This document shows, piece after piece, positions 9,538 through 18,248 of a stretch of 64,000 bases of DNA. This DNA comes from an uncultured Microbacteriaceae bacterium (GTDB lineage: Bacteria; Actinomycetota; Actinomycetes; Actinomycetales; Microbacteriaceae): NCBI GenBank assembly GCA_947487835.1, contig CANKXX010000001.1:372001-436000 (forward strand), in the 5' to 3' direction. The position numbers and the translations under genes were made by a program. The notes below the pieces were generated by a model, which did no database searches, had not been told where the DNA came from, and worked only from the letters and a program-made list of their open reading frames with translations. How positions within the stretch are numbered: the first letter of the stretch is position 1; every line of letters starts with the position of its first letter.

Positions 9538-10233
9538 GTGAACGAAGCGCTCACGTGGATCCTCGAGCTCATCCAGAGCGTCGACCCTGTGCTGCGCACT
9601 GTTCTCACCGGCGTCGCGGTGCTGCTCGAGACCTCCGTGCTCGTCGGGCTGATCATGCCGGGCGACACGGTCGTCATCGTCTCGAGCACGGCCGTCGACG
9701 GGCCGGTGCAGTACTTCACGCTCGTCGCCGCGATCATCGTGGGTGCGCTGTGCGGAGAAAGCATCGGCTTCGCCCTGGGCCGCTACTTCGGCCCCTGGAT
9801 CCGCGCCTCCCGCCTGGGCGCCCGCATCGGCGAGCGGAACTGGGTGCGGGCGGAGAACTATCTCGCCCGGCGCGGCGGCATCGCGGTGTTCATCTCCCGC
9901 TTCCTGCCCGTCCTGCACTCGCTGATCCCGCTCACGGTCGGCATGAGCGGGATGCGCTACCGGCTGTTCCTCGCCTGGACAGCCCCGGCCTGCGTGCTCT
10001 GGGCATTCGCCTACGTCTCCGTCGGCTCCGCCGCGGCCGGCGGCTATCGAGAGCTCTCTGACCAGTTGCACTACGCGGGCTACATCTTTGTGGGGATCGT
10101 GGTGGCGTTCGTGCTGTTGATCGTCGTGGCGAAGAAGGTGCTGTCGCACGTCGAGGAGAAGTACATGGCGGGGCGCGACGAGGCCAGGAAGCAGGCCGGC
10201 GCCACAACGGACGACGGGGCCCGGAAGCCGTAG
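9538..10233 (+). CDS. DedA-family membrane protein (VTT domain)
   Basis: Integral membrane protein of 231 residues, related to undecaprenyl-phosphate and phospholipid flippases. It has the family's re-entrant motif ETSVLVGLIMPGDTVVIVSS at about 31-50, the GESIGFALGRYFG helix, and the second re-entrant segment with FISRFLPVLHSLIPLTVG and its key arginine. Membrane segments cover about 15-60, 65-85, 140-165 and 180-205, and the tail is charged. The start is GTG 9538, not an in-frame start inside the upstream gene, because of the promoter at 9525. Confidence 0.85.
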   Translation: MNEALTWILELIQSVDPVLRTVLTGVAVLLETSVLVGLIMPGDTVVIVSSTAVDGPVQYFTLVAAIIVGALCGESIGFALGRYFGPWIRASRLGARIGERNWVRAENYLARRGGIAVFISRFLPVLHSLIPLTVGMSGMRYRLFLAWTAPACVLWAFAYVSVGSAAAGGYRELSDQLHYAGYIFVGIVVAFVLLIVVAKKVLSHVEEKYMAGRDEARKQAGATTDDGARKP

Positions 10234-10260
10234 CCCCCGGACCCCGCCGCGCGATGGATC

Positions 10261-10276
10261 GATCGACTAGTCGATC
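10261..10276. repeat. 16 bp perfect palindrome at the end of the substrate-binding protein gene
   Basis: GATCGACTAGTCGATC is self-complementary and contains the stop codon of the minus-strand lipoprotein gene. It sits between convergent genes (DedA and the ABC substrate-binding protein). A terminator role is possible but there is no U-run. Confidence 0.4.
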
Positions 10277-11190
10277 AGGCCCTTCTCGGTGAGCCAGTCG
10301 GTCGCGATGGTGTCGGACGACTGCTGCTCGTCGACGCTCAGGGCGTTGAGGGCGGCGAGGCCCTCCGGCGTGAGCTCGGCGTTCACGGCGTTCAACGCTT
10401 CCTCGACATCCCCGGCAACGTCCTCGCTCACGATCGGCACGACGTTCGACGCGAGGAACAGGCCCTCGGGGTCCTCGAGGGTGACGAGGTCCTCGGACGC
10501 GATCTTGGGGTCGGCGCTGTACACGTTGGCGATGTTGACCGTGCCCTCCACGAGCGCGTCGACCGTCGTGTCACCAGTCGCGCTGAAGCTGACCTCGGCG
10601 CCGTAGGTCTCGGCCAGGCCGGTGGGACCGTAGGGGCGCTCCTCGAGCTCGGCGTTGCCGCCGAGGGTGAGGGGAACGGTGACGTCGGCGAGGTCGGCCA
10701 GCGAGGTCACGCCGTTCTCCTCGGAGAACTGGCGGGTCACGTTGTAGGAGTCCTGGTCGGTGGCCGGCGACTGCTCGAGGACGGTGAGCCCGTCCGGCAC
10801 GGCCTCCTGGAGCTCCGCGTAGACCTCGTCAGGCAGGGTTGCCGTGGTGTCTGGCGAGAAGTACTGCAGCAGGTTGCCGGTGTACTCGGGGAACACGTCG
10901 ACCTCCCCGCCCTGCAGGGCGGGGATGTACGCGTCGCGCTGACCGATCTGGAACTTGCGCTCCACCTCGAGGCCCGCGTTCTCCAGCGCCTGCGCGTAGA
11001 TCTCCGCGATGATCTCGTTGGAGTAGTAGGACTGCGAGCCGACGACGATCGTGCTGGAACCGCTGTCGCCGTCGGCCGACGACTCCGCGGGCTCGAGCGG
11101 GTCGCCCGACGCACACCCTGCCAGGGCCAATGCGGCCCCGACCGCGGCCGCGCCGATGGCGAGCCGGCCTTTTTTCCGTGCTGTGAACAT
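10267..11190 (-). CDS. Glycine betaine/choline-type ABC transporter substrate-binding lipoprotein (OpuAC/OsmF-like)
   Basis: Extracellular solute receptor of the importer encoded upstream, 307 residues. It has a type II signal peptide (basic MFTARKKGR, hydrophobic core, lipobox LALAGC with Cys26), a Ser/Gly/Asp linker, then the OpuAC-type fold beginning STIVVGSQSYYSNEIIAEIYAQ and containing GEVDVFPEYTGNLLQYF, characteristic of quaternary-amine binders. Ligand is inferred from family only. It starts 9 nt after the second permease stop and is the last gene of the four-gene operon. Confidence 0.88.
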   Translation of the reverse strand: MFTARKKGRLAIGAAAVGAALALAGCASGDPLEPAESSADGDSGSSTIVVGSQSYYSNEIIAEIYAQALENAGLEVERKFQIGQRDAYIPALQGGEVDVFPEYTGNLLQYFSPDTTATLPDEVYAELQEAVPDGLTVLEQSPATDQDSYNVTRQFSEENGVTSLADLADVTVPLTLGGNAELEERPYGPTGLAETYGAEVSFSATGDTTVDALVEGTVNIANVYSADPKIASEDLVTLEDPEGLFLASNVVPIVSEDVAGDVEEALNAVNAELTPEGLAALNALSVDEQQSSDTIATDWLTEKGLID

Positions 11191-11199
11191 TCCTCGTCC

Positions 11200-11940
11200 T
11201 TACTTGTAGGCGATGGGCGAGCCCATCGGTGCGCGCGGTCCAGGAGTGGACCCGCGGGTTCGGGTTCGCGCGCCCGCGGTGATGCCGCGGGGCACGGAGA
11301 TGCGCTGCAGGAGCGCGAAGACGCCGTCCACGATGAGCGCGAGCAGCACGATGAGGATCGCGCCGCCCAGCATCTCGTCGTACCGGCGCAGGGGGATGCC
11401 GCGGAAGATGTAGATGCCGAGCCCGCCGAGGCCGATGTACGCGGCGAGCGTGGCCGTCGCCACCACCTGGAGGGCGGCGTTGCGGAGGCCCCCGAGCAGG
11501 AGCGGCAGCCCGAGCGGCATCTCGACGCGGAGGAGGATCTGCCACTCCGTCATCCCCTGCGCGCGGGCGGCGTCGATGGTGCGCCGGTCGATGGCCTCGA
11601 TGCCCGAGTAGGCGCCGGCGAGCACCGACGGGATCGCGAGGAGCACGAACGCGACGACGGCGGCCAGCGGCGCGCGGGTCGTGCCGACGATCAGCACCAC
11701 GACGAGCAGGAGGCCGAAGGACGGCAGCGCGCGGGCCGCGCCCGAGATCCCCACGGCGAGCTCCCGGCCACGGCCGGTGTGGCCGATGAGGTATCCGATG
11801 GGGATGGCGATGACCGCCGCGAGCAGCACGGACACGCCGGTGTAGAACAGGTGCTCCAGCAGCCGGGCCGGGATGGCGTTGGCGCCGGTCAGCCGCTCCG
11901 GGGAGAACAGCCAGGCGAGCGCGTCCAGGACGAGGGTCAT
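11200..11940 (-). CDS. ABC transporter permease, glycine betaine type, second subunit
   Basis: Membrane subunit of 246 residues with about five to six membrane helices. The cytoplasmic EAA loop that contacts the ATPase is seen as IDRRTIDAARAQGMTEWQIL followed by VEMPLGLPLL. The start ATG 11940 overlaps the previous permease stop (ATGA). A basic Arg/Thr/Pro-rich tail follows the last helix. Two different permeases, as in OpuCB and OpuCD, imply a heterodimeric pore. Confidence 0.87.
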   Translation of the reverse strand: MTLVLDALAWLFSPERLTGANAIPARLLEHLFYTGVSVLLAAVIAIPIGYLIGHTGRGRELAVGISGAARALPSFGLLLVVVLIVGTTRAPLAAVVAFVLLAIPSVLAGAYSGIEAIDRRTIDAARAQGMTEWQILLRVEMPLGLPLLLGGLRNAALQVVATATLAAYIGLGGLGIYIFRGIPLRRYDEMLGGAILIVLLALIVDGVFALLQRISVPRGITAGARTRTRGSTPGPRAPMGSPIAYK

Positions 11941-12625
11941 CGGCCCACCACCTCGGGTACGGGCCGGCGGGCACCGGGACGGTCGGACCGGCCGGAGTTC
12001 ACGCGGGTCCAGGGCATCAGCGCGCGGCCCAGCAGCACGAGCAGGGCGTCGATCACCAGGGCGATGACCACGGTCATCACGAGTCCCGACGCGACCTCGG
12101 CGAGGATCCGCCGCTGCAGGCCGTTGATGAAGAGGTAGCCGAGGCTCTCGACCCCGACGAAGATGCCGACCGTCACCAGGCTCACGGTGCTGACCGCGGC
12201 GACGCGGAGCCCGGCGAGCACGACGGGGCCGGCGAGGGGCAGCTCGACCACCCAGAACCGGCTCCACCCGGAGTAGCCGATGGCGGTTGCGGCCTGGCGC
12301 ACCTCTGCGTCGACCGAGCCGAGCGCGTCGGTCACGGAGCGCACGAGGATCGCGACGGCGTAGATGGTGAGGGCGACGGTGACGTTCACCTCGCTCAGGA
12401 AGCCCACGCCGAGGGCGATGGGCAGGATCACGAACAGGGCGAGCGACGGGATCGTGTAGAGCAGGCCGATCACGGTGAGGATCGCGGGCCGGGCGATGCG
12501 GTACCGGTAGGCGAGCCAGCCGATGGGCACGGCGATGAGGAGGCCGAGCACGATCGGCGGGATGCTGAGCCGCACGTGCTCGAGCGACAGGCGCCCGATG
12601 AGGTCGAGGTTGTCCCAGACCCACG

Positions 12626-12629
<4 letters not shown>
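11937..12629 (-). CDS. ABC transporter permease, glycine betaine type, first subunit
   Basis: Membrane subunit of 230 residues. It has five to six helices and an EAA-type loop VDAEVRQAATAIGYSGWSRFW followed by VELPLAGPVVLAGLR. GTG 12629 overlaps the ATPase stop codon by GTGA, and its own stop overlaps the next permease, so ATPase and both permeases are translationally coupled. It pairs with the downstream permease to form the importer pore. Confidence 0.87.
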
Positions 12630-13498
<869 letters not shown>

Positions 13499-13610
13499 CG
13501 TGGTCGCTCATTCCTCGTCGGCGAACAGGGCACTGCAAATGCCTACATAAGCACCGATGCGGTGGGAATCACAACACCGGCTCGCGCCCCCGGCAATCGC
13601 ACAGGTTCGC

Positions 13611-14258
13611 TCAGGCGGCGACGGGAAGGTGACGGGTGAGGTACTCGCGCATGACGACGCGCGCCTCCTCGATGAAGCGCTCGTCGCCGTTCGGGTCCAC
13701 GCTGAACGCGCGGTAGAGCAGCGCGTCCATCATCTCCACGGCCACCTCGAGGGCGAACATCAGGTCCTCCGAGGCCGAGTCGAAGCGGTCCGCGAGGATG
13801 CGGGCGATCTCGAGCGCGAGCATCCGGTTGTTGTCGAGCGTGCCGCCCTCCGCGCCCAGGTCGAGCGTGTCGCCGAAGCGGATGGCCCGGAACCCCGGTT
13901 CGGTGCGGAACATCTGCGCGTAGGCGTCGACGGCGTGGTCGACGGCCTCGTTCCAGGATCCGGCGCGCAGCCGGTCGACGCCGCCGCTCACGGAGTCGAC
14001 GTACCGCTGGAAGGACCGCCCGCTGAGCGCGCGGAGGAGGGCGATCCGATCCGGGTAGTACCGGTACACCGTGCCGATGGACGCGCCCGCACGCTCGGCC
14101 ACCATCGCGGTCGTGAGCCGCTCATAGCCGACCTCGTCCACGATCGCGGCGGCGGCATCGAGCAGGGCCTCCAACCGGGCGGCACTGCGTGCCTGCACCG
14201 GCTCGTTCCGGACCGTCGGCGAACGATCCGCCTGCGTCTCGCCTGGCCTTTCGCTCAA
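13611..14258 (-). CDS. TetR-family transcriptional regulator
   Basis: DNA-binding repressor of 215 residues from TTG 14258, chosen because AAAGGA lies 9 nt upstream. An ATG at 14336 would add 26 residues with no family match. The N-terminal helix-turn-helix is ARLEALLDAAAAIVDEVGYE followed by LTTAMVAERAGASIGTVYRYYPDRIALL. The C-terminal ligand domain is helical with YVDSVSGGVDRLRAGS and an acidic stretch. It is divergent from the App1-like gene, and a 22 bp palindrome near that gene's start is a candidate operator. Ligand unknown. Confidence 0.85.
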   Translation of the reverse strand: MSERPGETQADRSPTVRNEPVQARSAARLEALLDAAAAIVDEVGYERLTTAMVAERAGASIGTVYRYYPDRIALLRALSGRSFQRYVDSVSGGVDRLRAGSWNEAVDHAVDAYAQMFRTEPGFRAIRFGDTLDLGAEGGTLDNNRMLALEIARILADRFDSASEDLMFALEVAVEMMDALLYRAFSVDPNGDERFIEEARVVMREYLTRHLPVAA

Positions 14259-14374
14259 CGTGGATGTCCTTTCACGGCTTCCCCGCAGACTGCGGCGGCT
14301 GTCGGGTTGAAGGCCCGAGAACTGATGAAGCGTCACCTTAGGCTAATCCTCTCGGAGGCACCGCCACAGTCCAC

Positions 14375-14396
14375 AGAACGGCGGACACGCCGTTCT
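14375..14396. promoter_or_regulatory. Candidate TetR operator palindrome
   Basis: Perfect inverted repeat with 9 bp arms, AGAACGGCG and CGCCGTTCT, separated by GACA. It sits 17 bp before the App1-like start and about 117 bp before the TetR start, inside the divergent promoter region. Size and symmetry are typical for a TetR-family operator. Binding is inference. Confidence 0.45.
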
Positions 14397-14412
14397 CTGA
14401 CAAACTGATCAG

Positions 14413-15495
14413 GTGGCAGCCCTACGGAAGAAGCCCCCGCTCGTGCAGACGACCGCGGCGCCCCTCATGCATCGCGCGGCGCGGATCGAGAACACGTTCC
14501 ACGAGTTCCGCGAGAAGCGGGCGCGCGCGAAAGGACACCTGCCCACGGTCATCCCGTACGCCGGATACGGGACGCCCCACCGCATCCGGGTGCTCGGCCG
14601 GGTGCTGCTCGCGGCCCCTCGCGGCACGCGGCACGCGCGGCAGGAGAGCGTGCGGGGCTGGCGCAGCTTCACGAGCGTGCCCATCGCCAACGCTCCGGTC
14701 ACGGTGGAGGTGGACGGCATCCGCACGACCGTCCGCGCGGACCGCGGCGGCGTGATCGACGTGACCATGGAGGCGTCGCTCGAACCGGGCATGCGCACGA
14801 TCCGGATCTCGTCCGAGGACTCCGAGTTCGTCGACGCGCCGGTCTTCATCGTCGGCGACGACGTCGTGACCGGCATCGTCTCCGACGTCGACGACACCGT
14901 GATGGTGACGGCGCTCCCCCGCCCGTTCCTCGCCGCCTGGAACACCTTCGTGCTCAACGAGCACGCCCGCACGCCCACCCCCGGCATGTCCGTGCTCTAC
15001 GAGCGCCTCCGGCTCTCGCACCCCGGCTCGCCGATGATCTACCTGTCCACGGGGGCGTGGAACGTCGCGCCAACGCTCACCCGCTTCCTCTCCCGCAACC
15101 TGTACCCGTCCGGCGCCCTGCTCCTGACCGACTGGGGCCCGACGCACGACCGCTGGTTCCGCAGCGGCAGCGAGCACAAGCGCAACAACCTGCTGCGCCT
15201 CGCGGAGGACTTCCCGAACGTGCGCTGGATCCTCATCGGCGACGACGGCCAGCACGACGAGGAGCTGTACGGCGAGTTCGTGCGGAGCAATCCGGGGAAC
15301 GTCGTCGCGGTGCTCATCCGCCAGCTCTCCCCGGGTGAGGCCGTGCTCGCCGGTGGTCGCGCCAAGGGCGACGGACAGGGTCAGGGGCCCGTGCCGTGGC
15401 TCTACGCGCCCGACGGCTCCGGGCTGTCCGAGCAGCTGCACGCCCTCGGGCTGCTCGAGGCCGCGCCGCCGCAGCCCGAGGTGCCCGCGGAGTAG
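14413..15495 (+). CDS. App1-family phosphatidate phosphatase-like protein (DUF2183)
   Basis: 360 residues. The C-terminal App1 catalytic domain carries the HAD-like DxDxT signature in GIVSDVDDTVMVTAL (about 156-170), then IYLSTGAWNVAPTLTRFL, LLLTDWGPTHDRWFRSG, KRNNLLRLAEDFPNVRWILI and GDDGQHDEELYGEFV, all conserved in the DUF2183 family. Yeast App1 dephosphorylates phosphatidate, but bacterial substrates are not established. The start GTG 14413 follows CAAACT by 6 nt, a weak match to the leaderless pattern seen elsewhere. The gene may be controlled by the divergent TetR regulator. Confidence 0.85.
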   Translation: MAALRKKPPLVQTTAAPLMHRAARIENTFHEFREKRARAKGHLPTVIPYAGYGTPHRIRVLGRVLLAAPRGTRHARQESVRGWRSFTSVPIANAPVTVEVDGIRTTVRADRGGVIDVTMEASLEPGMRTIRISSEDSEFVDAPVFIVGDDVVTGIVSDVDDTVMVTALPRPFLAAWNTFVLNEHARTPTPGMSVLYERLRLSHPGSPMIYLSTGAWNVAPTLTRFLSRNLYPSGALLLTDWGPTHDRWFRSGSEHKRNNLLRLAEDFPNVRWILIGDDGQHDEELYGEFVRSNPGNVVAVLIRQLSPGEAVLAGGRAKGDGQGQGPVPWLYAPDGSGLSEQLHALGLLEAAPPQPEVPAE

Positions 15496-15524
15496 TGATC
15501 GAGTGGTCGGCCGGCCGGCCGGTT

Positions 15525-15556
15525 CCTCCGGCTGATCCGGGTGCCGAACCGGCCGG
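15525..15556 (+). terminator. Hairpin downstream of the App1-like gene
   Basis: Perfect 11 bp inverted repeat, CCGGCCGGTTC at 15525-15535 and GAACCGGCCGG at 15546-15556, with a 10 nt loop, 30 bp after the stop codon. No U-run, as is usual in high-GC actinobacteria. Confidence 0.45.
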
Positions 15557-15644
15557 TCCGGCTCGCCGATCGGGCTGTCCGGGCGACCGATCCCGCCGCT
15601 GGGCGTAACGCGACCTTCGCCGGGTGCACAATGGTGGGGTAACA

Positions 15645-15775
15645 CGTGCTCCGGGGACGGTGGAAATCCGTACCGGCGGTGATAGTCCGCGAGCTCCTGT
15701 CCGAGGCGACTCAGGCGGGGGCTGAACCGGTGGAATTCCGGTACCGACAGTCAAAGTCTGGATGGGAGAAGCACG
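15645..15775 (+). promoter_or_regulatory. FMN riboswitch (RFN element)
   Basis: The complete aptamer is recognisable: P1 stem CGTGCT (15645-15650) with AGCACG (15770-15775), GGGGACGGTGGAAATCC, ACCGGCGGTGATAGTCCGCGA, a variable P4 stem, then CTGAACCGGTGGAATTCCGG, TACCGACAGTCAAAGTCTGG and ATGGGAGAAG. It lies about 90 nt before the PnuC-family gene. The downstream segment has a GC hairpin at about 15793-15807 but no U-run, so the off state is more likely translational or structural than a classic intrinsic terminator. Confidence 0.95.
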
Positions 15776-15865
15776 CGTCCGCGAGCGGGCGCGCCGATTC
15801 GGCGCACCCGTCGCGCGCCGCACCCCCGTAGCCGATCGACTCTTCGAACGGACGGGACAACGGCA

Positions 15866-16555
15866 ATGGATCTGCTTCGGTGGCTCTTCGACGCACAGCT
15901 GGTGATCGGCGACCAGGTGGTGCTCTGGCGCGAGGTGATCGGCAACCTCTTCGGACTGGCGAGCGCGCTCGGCGGCATGCGCCGGAAGGTGTGGGCCTGG
16001 CCCGTCGGCATCCTCGGCAACGTGCTGCTGTTCACGGTCTTCCTCGGCGCCGTGTTCGGCACGCCGAACCCGGTGAACCTGCTCGGTCAGGCGGGGCGCC
16101 AGGTGATGTTCATCGCCGTCTCCGTCTACGGCTGGTACCGCTGGCGGGAGAGCAAGCACGCCGGCGGTGCCGCCGTGACCCCGCGCTGGGCGTCCGGTCG
16201 CGAGCGGGCGCTGCTCGTCGTGGCCCTGATCGGCGGGACCGCCGTGCTGACCCCGCTGTTCACCGCGCTCGGCTCGTACGAGCCGGTCTGGGCGGACGCC
16301 TGGATCTTCATGGGGTCCCTGCTCGCCACCTACGGGATGGCGAAGGGCTGGGTGGAGTTCTGGCTCATCTGGGTCGCCGTCGACATCGTGGGCGTTCCGC
16401 TGCTGCTCAGCGCCGGCTACTACGCCTCCGCGATCATGTACCTGTTCTACGGGGCCTTCACCCTTGCCGGCTTCTTCGTCTGGGCGCGGGCGCGCCGCCG
16501 GGAGTCGGCCGACGCCACAGGGGTGTTCACCCCCGAGGCGCCGGTGCGGTCCTGA
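15866..16555 (+). CDS. ribM: PnuC-family transporter, probable riboflavin importer RibM (PnuX)
   Basis: Integral membrane protein of 229 residues with about seven hydrophobic segments and the PnuC-fold features RRKVWAWPVGILGNVLLF (about 41-58), QVMFIAVSVYGWYRWRES (about 80-97) and EFWLIWVAVDIVGVPLLL. PnuC paralogues carry nicotinamide riboside, thiamine or riboflavin. The FMN riboswitch immediately upstream assigns this copy to riboflavin uptake, as for RibM/PnuX in Corynebacterium and Streptomyces. ATG 15866 has only a weak purine-rich GGACGGGACAACGG upstream. Confidence 0.85.
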   Translation: MDLLRWLFDAQLVIGDQVVLWREVIGNLFGLASALGGMRRKVWAWPVGILGNVLLFTVFLGAVFGTPNPVNLLGQAGRQVMFIAVSVYGWYRWRESKHAGGAAVTPRWASGRERALLVVALIGGTAVLTPLFTALGSYEPVWADAWIFMGSLLATYGMAKGWVEFWLIWVAVDIVGVPLLLSAGYYASAIMYLFYGAFTLAGFFVWARARRRESADATGVFTPEAPVRS

Positions 16556-16558
16556 CGC

Positions 16559-17926
16559 CTAGCTCCAGGCGGTCGGGCCGTCCGATCCCGCCGGGTACTC
16601 GTCGAGCGGCACGCGGTCGTCGCGCCACGCCTGGAGCACGGGCTCGACGATGCGCCAGCAGCGCTCGGCGACGTCGGCCCGCACGGACAGCGTCGGGTCG
16701 CTCTGCAGGATGCCGCGCAACACCTCCCCGTAGGGGGTGAGGTCCGCGCCGCGCAGCTCCGTCTCGAGCTGCACCTGCTCCAGGGTGAAGGGGTCCTCGC
16801 TGCCGTTCATGGTGAGTTCGAGCGCGACCGTGTGCTGCTTGAGGTCGATGACCATGCGGTCCGGCTGCGCGTGACCCTTCAGCCCGCGCGGCAGGGCGGG
16901 CACGGGCGCGAACGTCACGACGATGTTCTTCCGGTTCGACTTGAGCGCCTTGCCGGAGCGCAGGACGAAGGGCACGCCCGTCCAGCGTCGGTTCTGGATC
17001 TCCAGGGTCACCTCCGCAAGGGTCTCCGTGTTCTGCTCGGGGTCGACGCCCTCCTCGTCGGCGTACGAGGGGAGGTCCTTCCCGTCCACCGTCGCTTCGG
17101 TGTACCGGGCGCGGCGGCTCGCGGCGACCGGATCGCCCCCCTGCACCTCGGTCGCCCTCAGCACCTGCGCCATGACGGAGCGCAGGTCGTCGGGGTCCAG
17201 GCTCGCCGGCGGCTCCATGGCGAACACGGCGAGCACCTGCAGCAGGTGCGACTGGATCATGTCGACGAGCGCGCCCGCGCTGTCGTAGTACGCCGCCCGG
17301 CCCTCGAGGGCGAGGTCCTCGTCGTAGGTGATCTCGACGCGGTCGATGTTCGCGGAGTTCCACACCGGCTCGAACAGCCGGTTCGCGAAGCGCAGCCCCA
17401 GCAGATTGAGCACGGTGTCGGTGCCGAGGAAGTGGTCGATGCGGAAGATGCGCTCCTCGGGCACGATGCGCACGAGCTGCCGGTTGAGCTCCGCGGCGCT
17501 CTCGCTGTCGGAGCCGAAGGGCTTCTCGAGGGCGAGGAACGTGCCCTCGGGCAGCTCCATCCCCTCGAGCACGGCGCAGACCTTCATCGTGATGGTGGGC
17601 GGAAGCGCGAAGTACAGGATGGGCGTGCCGGTGCAGGCGTCGAGGAGCCGCTGGAGGTCCTCCTTCTCGGTGGGGTCCGCCTGCACGTACTCCGTGCCGT
17701 CGAGCACCGCGGCCGCGTCGGAACCGGTGGCGCCGGCGTCGTCGAACGCCTTCCGCACGGTGTCACGCCACTCGTCCTGGCCGCGCTCGCTCCGGCCCGT
17801 GCCGAGCAGTTGCAGAGGGCGGGTGCCCTCGCCCGCGAGGAGGCTGGCGAGACCGGGCAGCAGGAGCCTCTCGGTCAGATCGCCGCTGGCACCGAGCACG
17901 ACGAGGGATGCGGAATCAGAAGTCAT
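16559..17926 (-). CDS. Glucose-6-phosphate dehydrogenase-like protein with altered substrate motif
   Basis: 455 residues, shorter than typical G6PD (about 480-515). The NADP-binding GASGDLTERLL (12-22), EKPFG (134-138), catalytic His227 in VDMIQSHLLQVLAVFAMEP, and the C-terminal WTGVPFVLRSGKALKSN are present. The hallmark RIDHYLGKE is RIDHFLGTD at 162-170, so the substrate-binding lysine is Thr169. None of the usual partners (tkt, tal, opcA, pgl) is nearby, suggesting a paralogue rather than the pentose-phosphate enzyme. TAGGCT ends 6 nt before the ATG, so it is probably leaderless. It is convergent with ribM, 3 bp apart. Confidence 0.85.
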   Translation of the reverse strand: MTSDSASLVVLGASGDLTERLLLPGLASLLAGEGTRPLQLLGTGRSERGQDEWRDTVRKAFDDAGATGSDAAAVLDGTEYVQADPTEKEDLQRLLDACTGTPILYFALPPTITMKVCAVLEGMELPEGTFLALEKPFGSDSESAAELNRQLVRIVPEERIFRIDHFLGTDTVLNLLGLRFANRLFEPVWNSANIDRVEITYDEDLALEGRAAYYDSAGALVDMIQSHLLQVLAVFAMEPPASLDPDDLRSVMAQVLRATEVQGGDPVAASRRARYTEATVDGKDLPSYADEEGVDPEQNTETLAEVTLEIQNRRWTGVPFVLRSGKALKSNRKNIVVTFAPVPALPRGLKGHAQPDRMVIDLKQHTVALELTMNGSEDPFTLEQVQLETELRGADLTPYGEVLRGILQSDPTLSVRADVAERCWRIVEPVLQAWRDDRVPLDEYPAGSDGPTAWS

Positions 17927-17932
17927 TCTCCG

Positions 17933-17938
17933 AGCCTA
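17933..17938 (-). promoter_or_regulatory. -10 hexamer of the G6PD-like gene (leaderless)
   Basis: TAGGCT on the minus strand followed by CGGAGA and the ATG at 17926. Spacing 6 nt. Confidence 0.5.
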
Positions 17939-18041
17939 TTCCTCGCATTTCTCCGCCTGGCGAGTCCGACCGATCCGGTCGGGCGTCGTCTTCTTGCCCT
18001 GTGGCATCCGGCGCTGCTACGTTTCGATCGTCACGGTTCGT

Positions 18042-18117
18042 GTCCCCCGGAAGGGGGACCCCCGCAAGCAGGCGCCGGTACCCGCCGGCGTCGCTTCGTT
18101 CCGGCCCGAACGGAACG
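18042..18117 (+). other. Cluster of three consecutive perfect hairpins in a 320 bp intergenic region
   Basis: Between the G6PD-like gene (17926) and the winged-helix gene (18249) no gene is visible. The region holds stem 1, GTCCCCC/GGGGGAC with a GGAA tetraloop (18042-18059), stem 2, CGCCGG/CCGGCG (18073-18090), and stem 3, CGTTCCG/CGGAACG (18097-18117). All are uninterrupted Watson-Crick stems in 76 bp. It does not match an RNA class I recognise. Strand is undetermined. Confidence 0.35.
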
Positions 18118-18248
18118 GCCCCCGATGGCCCCGCAACGATGCCGGGTCCGATCCGTCCGTCCGCTGACGCCGAACGCGAGCGGGTGGAGCGGCTCGGCAC
18201 TCGCGGGGCCGTCGTGGCGGGGTCGGTGCGCTGGACGATACTGGGACC

